Below are positions 5,904-5,946 of a stretch of 5,946 nucleotides of DNA, one piece after another. The notes beneath the pieces were generated by a model. That model was not told where the DNA came from, searched no databases, and saw only the letters and a list, made by a program, of their open reading frames with translations. The translations under genes were made by a program, and so were the position numbers. The DNA is from Gemmatimonadota bacterium (lineage in GTDB: Bacteria; Gemmatimonadota; Gemmatimonadetes; Gemmatimonadales; Gemmatimonadaceae), in NCBI GenBank assembly GCA_028287225.1, contig JAQBPZ010000342.1:1-5946 (forward strand). Direction: 5' to 3'. The number at the start of each line of letters is the position of its first letter. Position 1 is the stretch's first letter.

Positions 5904-5912
5904 AGTGGACCT

Positions 5913-5943
5913 GGAGAACTGCTTCAGGATGTTGCAGTTCTCC
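5913..5943. repeat. Inverted repeat, 10-bp stem with 11-base loop
   Basis: GGAGAACTGC (5913-5922) is the exact reverse complement of GCAGTTCTCC (5934-5943), with the 11-base loop at 5923-5933 between them. It lies 9 bases after the 70-bp palindrome and runs to within 3 bases of the window end, so the element may continue. No T-tract is visible. It could be part of a composite palindromic repeat element or a stabilising hairpin. Confidence 0.75.
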
Positions 5944-5946
5944 GCG

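Noticed and set aside
5759..5946. CRISPR array
   Set aside because: The repeats are about 9 bp, degenerate, directly abutting and in both orientations. There are no regular spacers and no cas genes.

Overview
This high-GC window holds a compact run of housekeeping genes, all on the + strand, followed by about 210 bases of repeat-rich non-coding DNA. The GC-rich third codon positions, the gene order and the GAGG-type intergenic repeats resemble a Gemmatimonadota-like or other high-GC Gram-negative bacterium. That placement is an inference: no rRNA or other marker here settles it.

Layout: (1) the last codons of an upstream reading frame end at base 31, overlapping the start of rsmB; (2) rsmB (28-1347), 16S rRNA m5C methyltransferase; (3) a membrane-anchored protein with three PASTA repeats and nothing else (1344-2117); (4) rpe (2114-2782), ribulose-phosphate 3-epimerase; (5) a membrane-anchored TlpA/ResA-type thioredoxin (2796-3353); (6) a short single-domain YbbR/CdaR-like membrane protein (3369-3836); (7) tsaD (3833-4870), tRNA t6A synthesis; (8) a divergent lgt (4867-5736), prolipoprotein diacylglyceryl transferase; (9) 5737-5946, three blocks of about 9-bp GAGG repeats in alternating orientation, a near-perfect 70-bp palindrome and a second hairpin at the window edge.

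Five junctions are 4-base ATGA/GTGA overlaps and the other two gaps are 13 and 15 bases. No internal promoter or terminator is evident, so the genes probably form one translationally coupled operon with its promoter upstream of the window. The genes combine translation quality (RsmB, TsaD), carbon metabolism (Rpe) and cell-envelope functions (PASTA protein, TlpA-like, YbbR-like, Lgt).

No new defence or mobile system is visible in the coding part. Most worth a second look: the kinase-less PASTA protein sitting between rsmB and rpe, where Bacillus subtilis has the PASTA kinase prkC; the unusual active-site residues of the Lgt; the minimal YbbR protein; and the palindromic repeat cluster after lgt.
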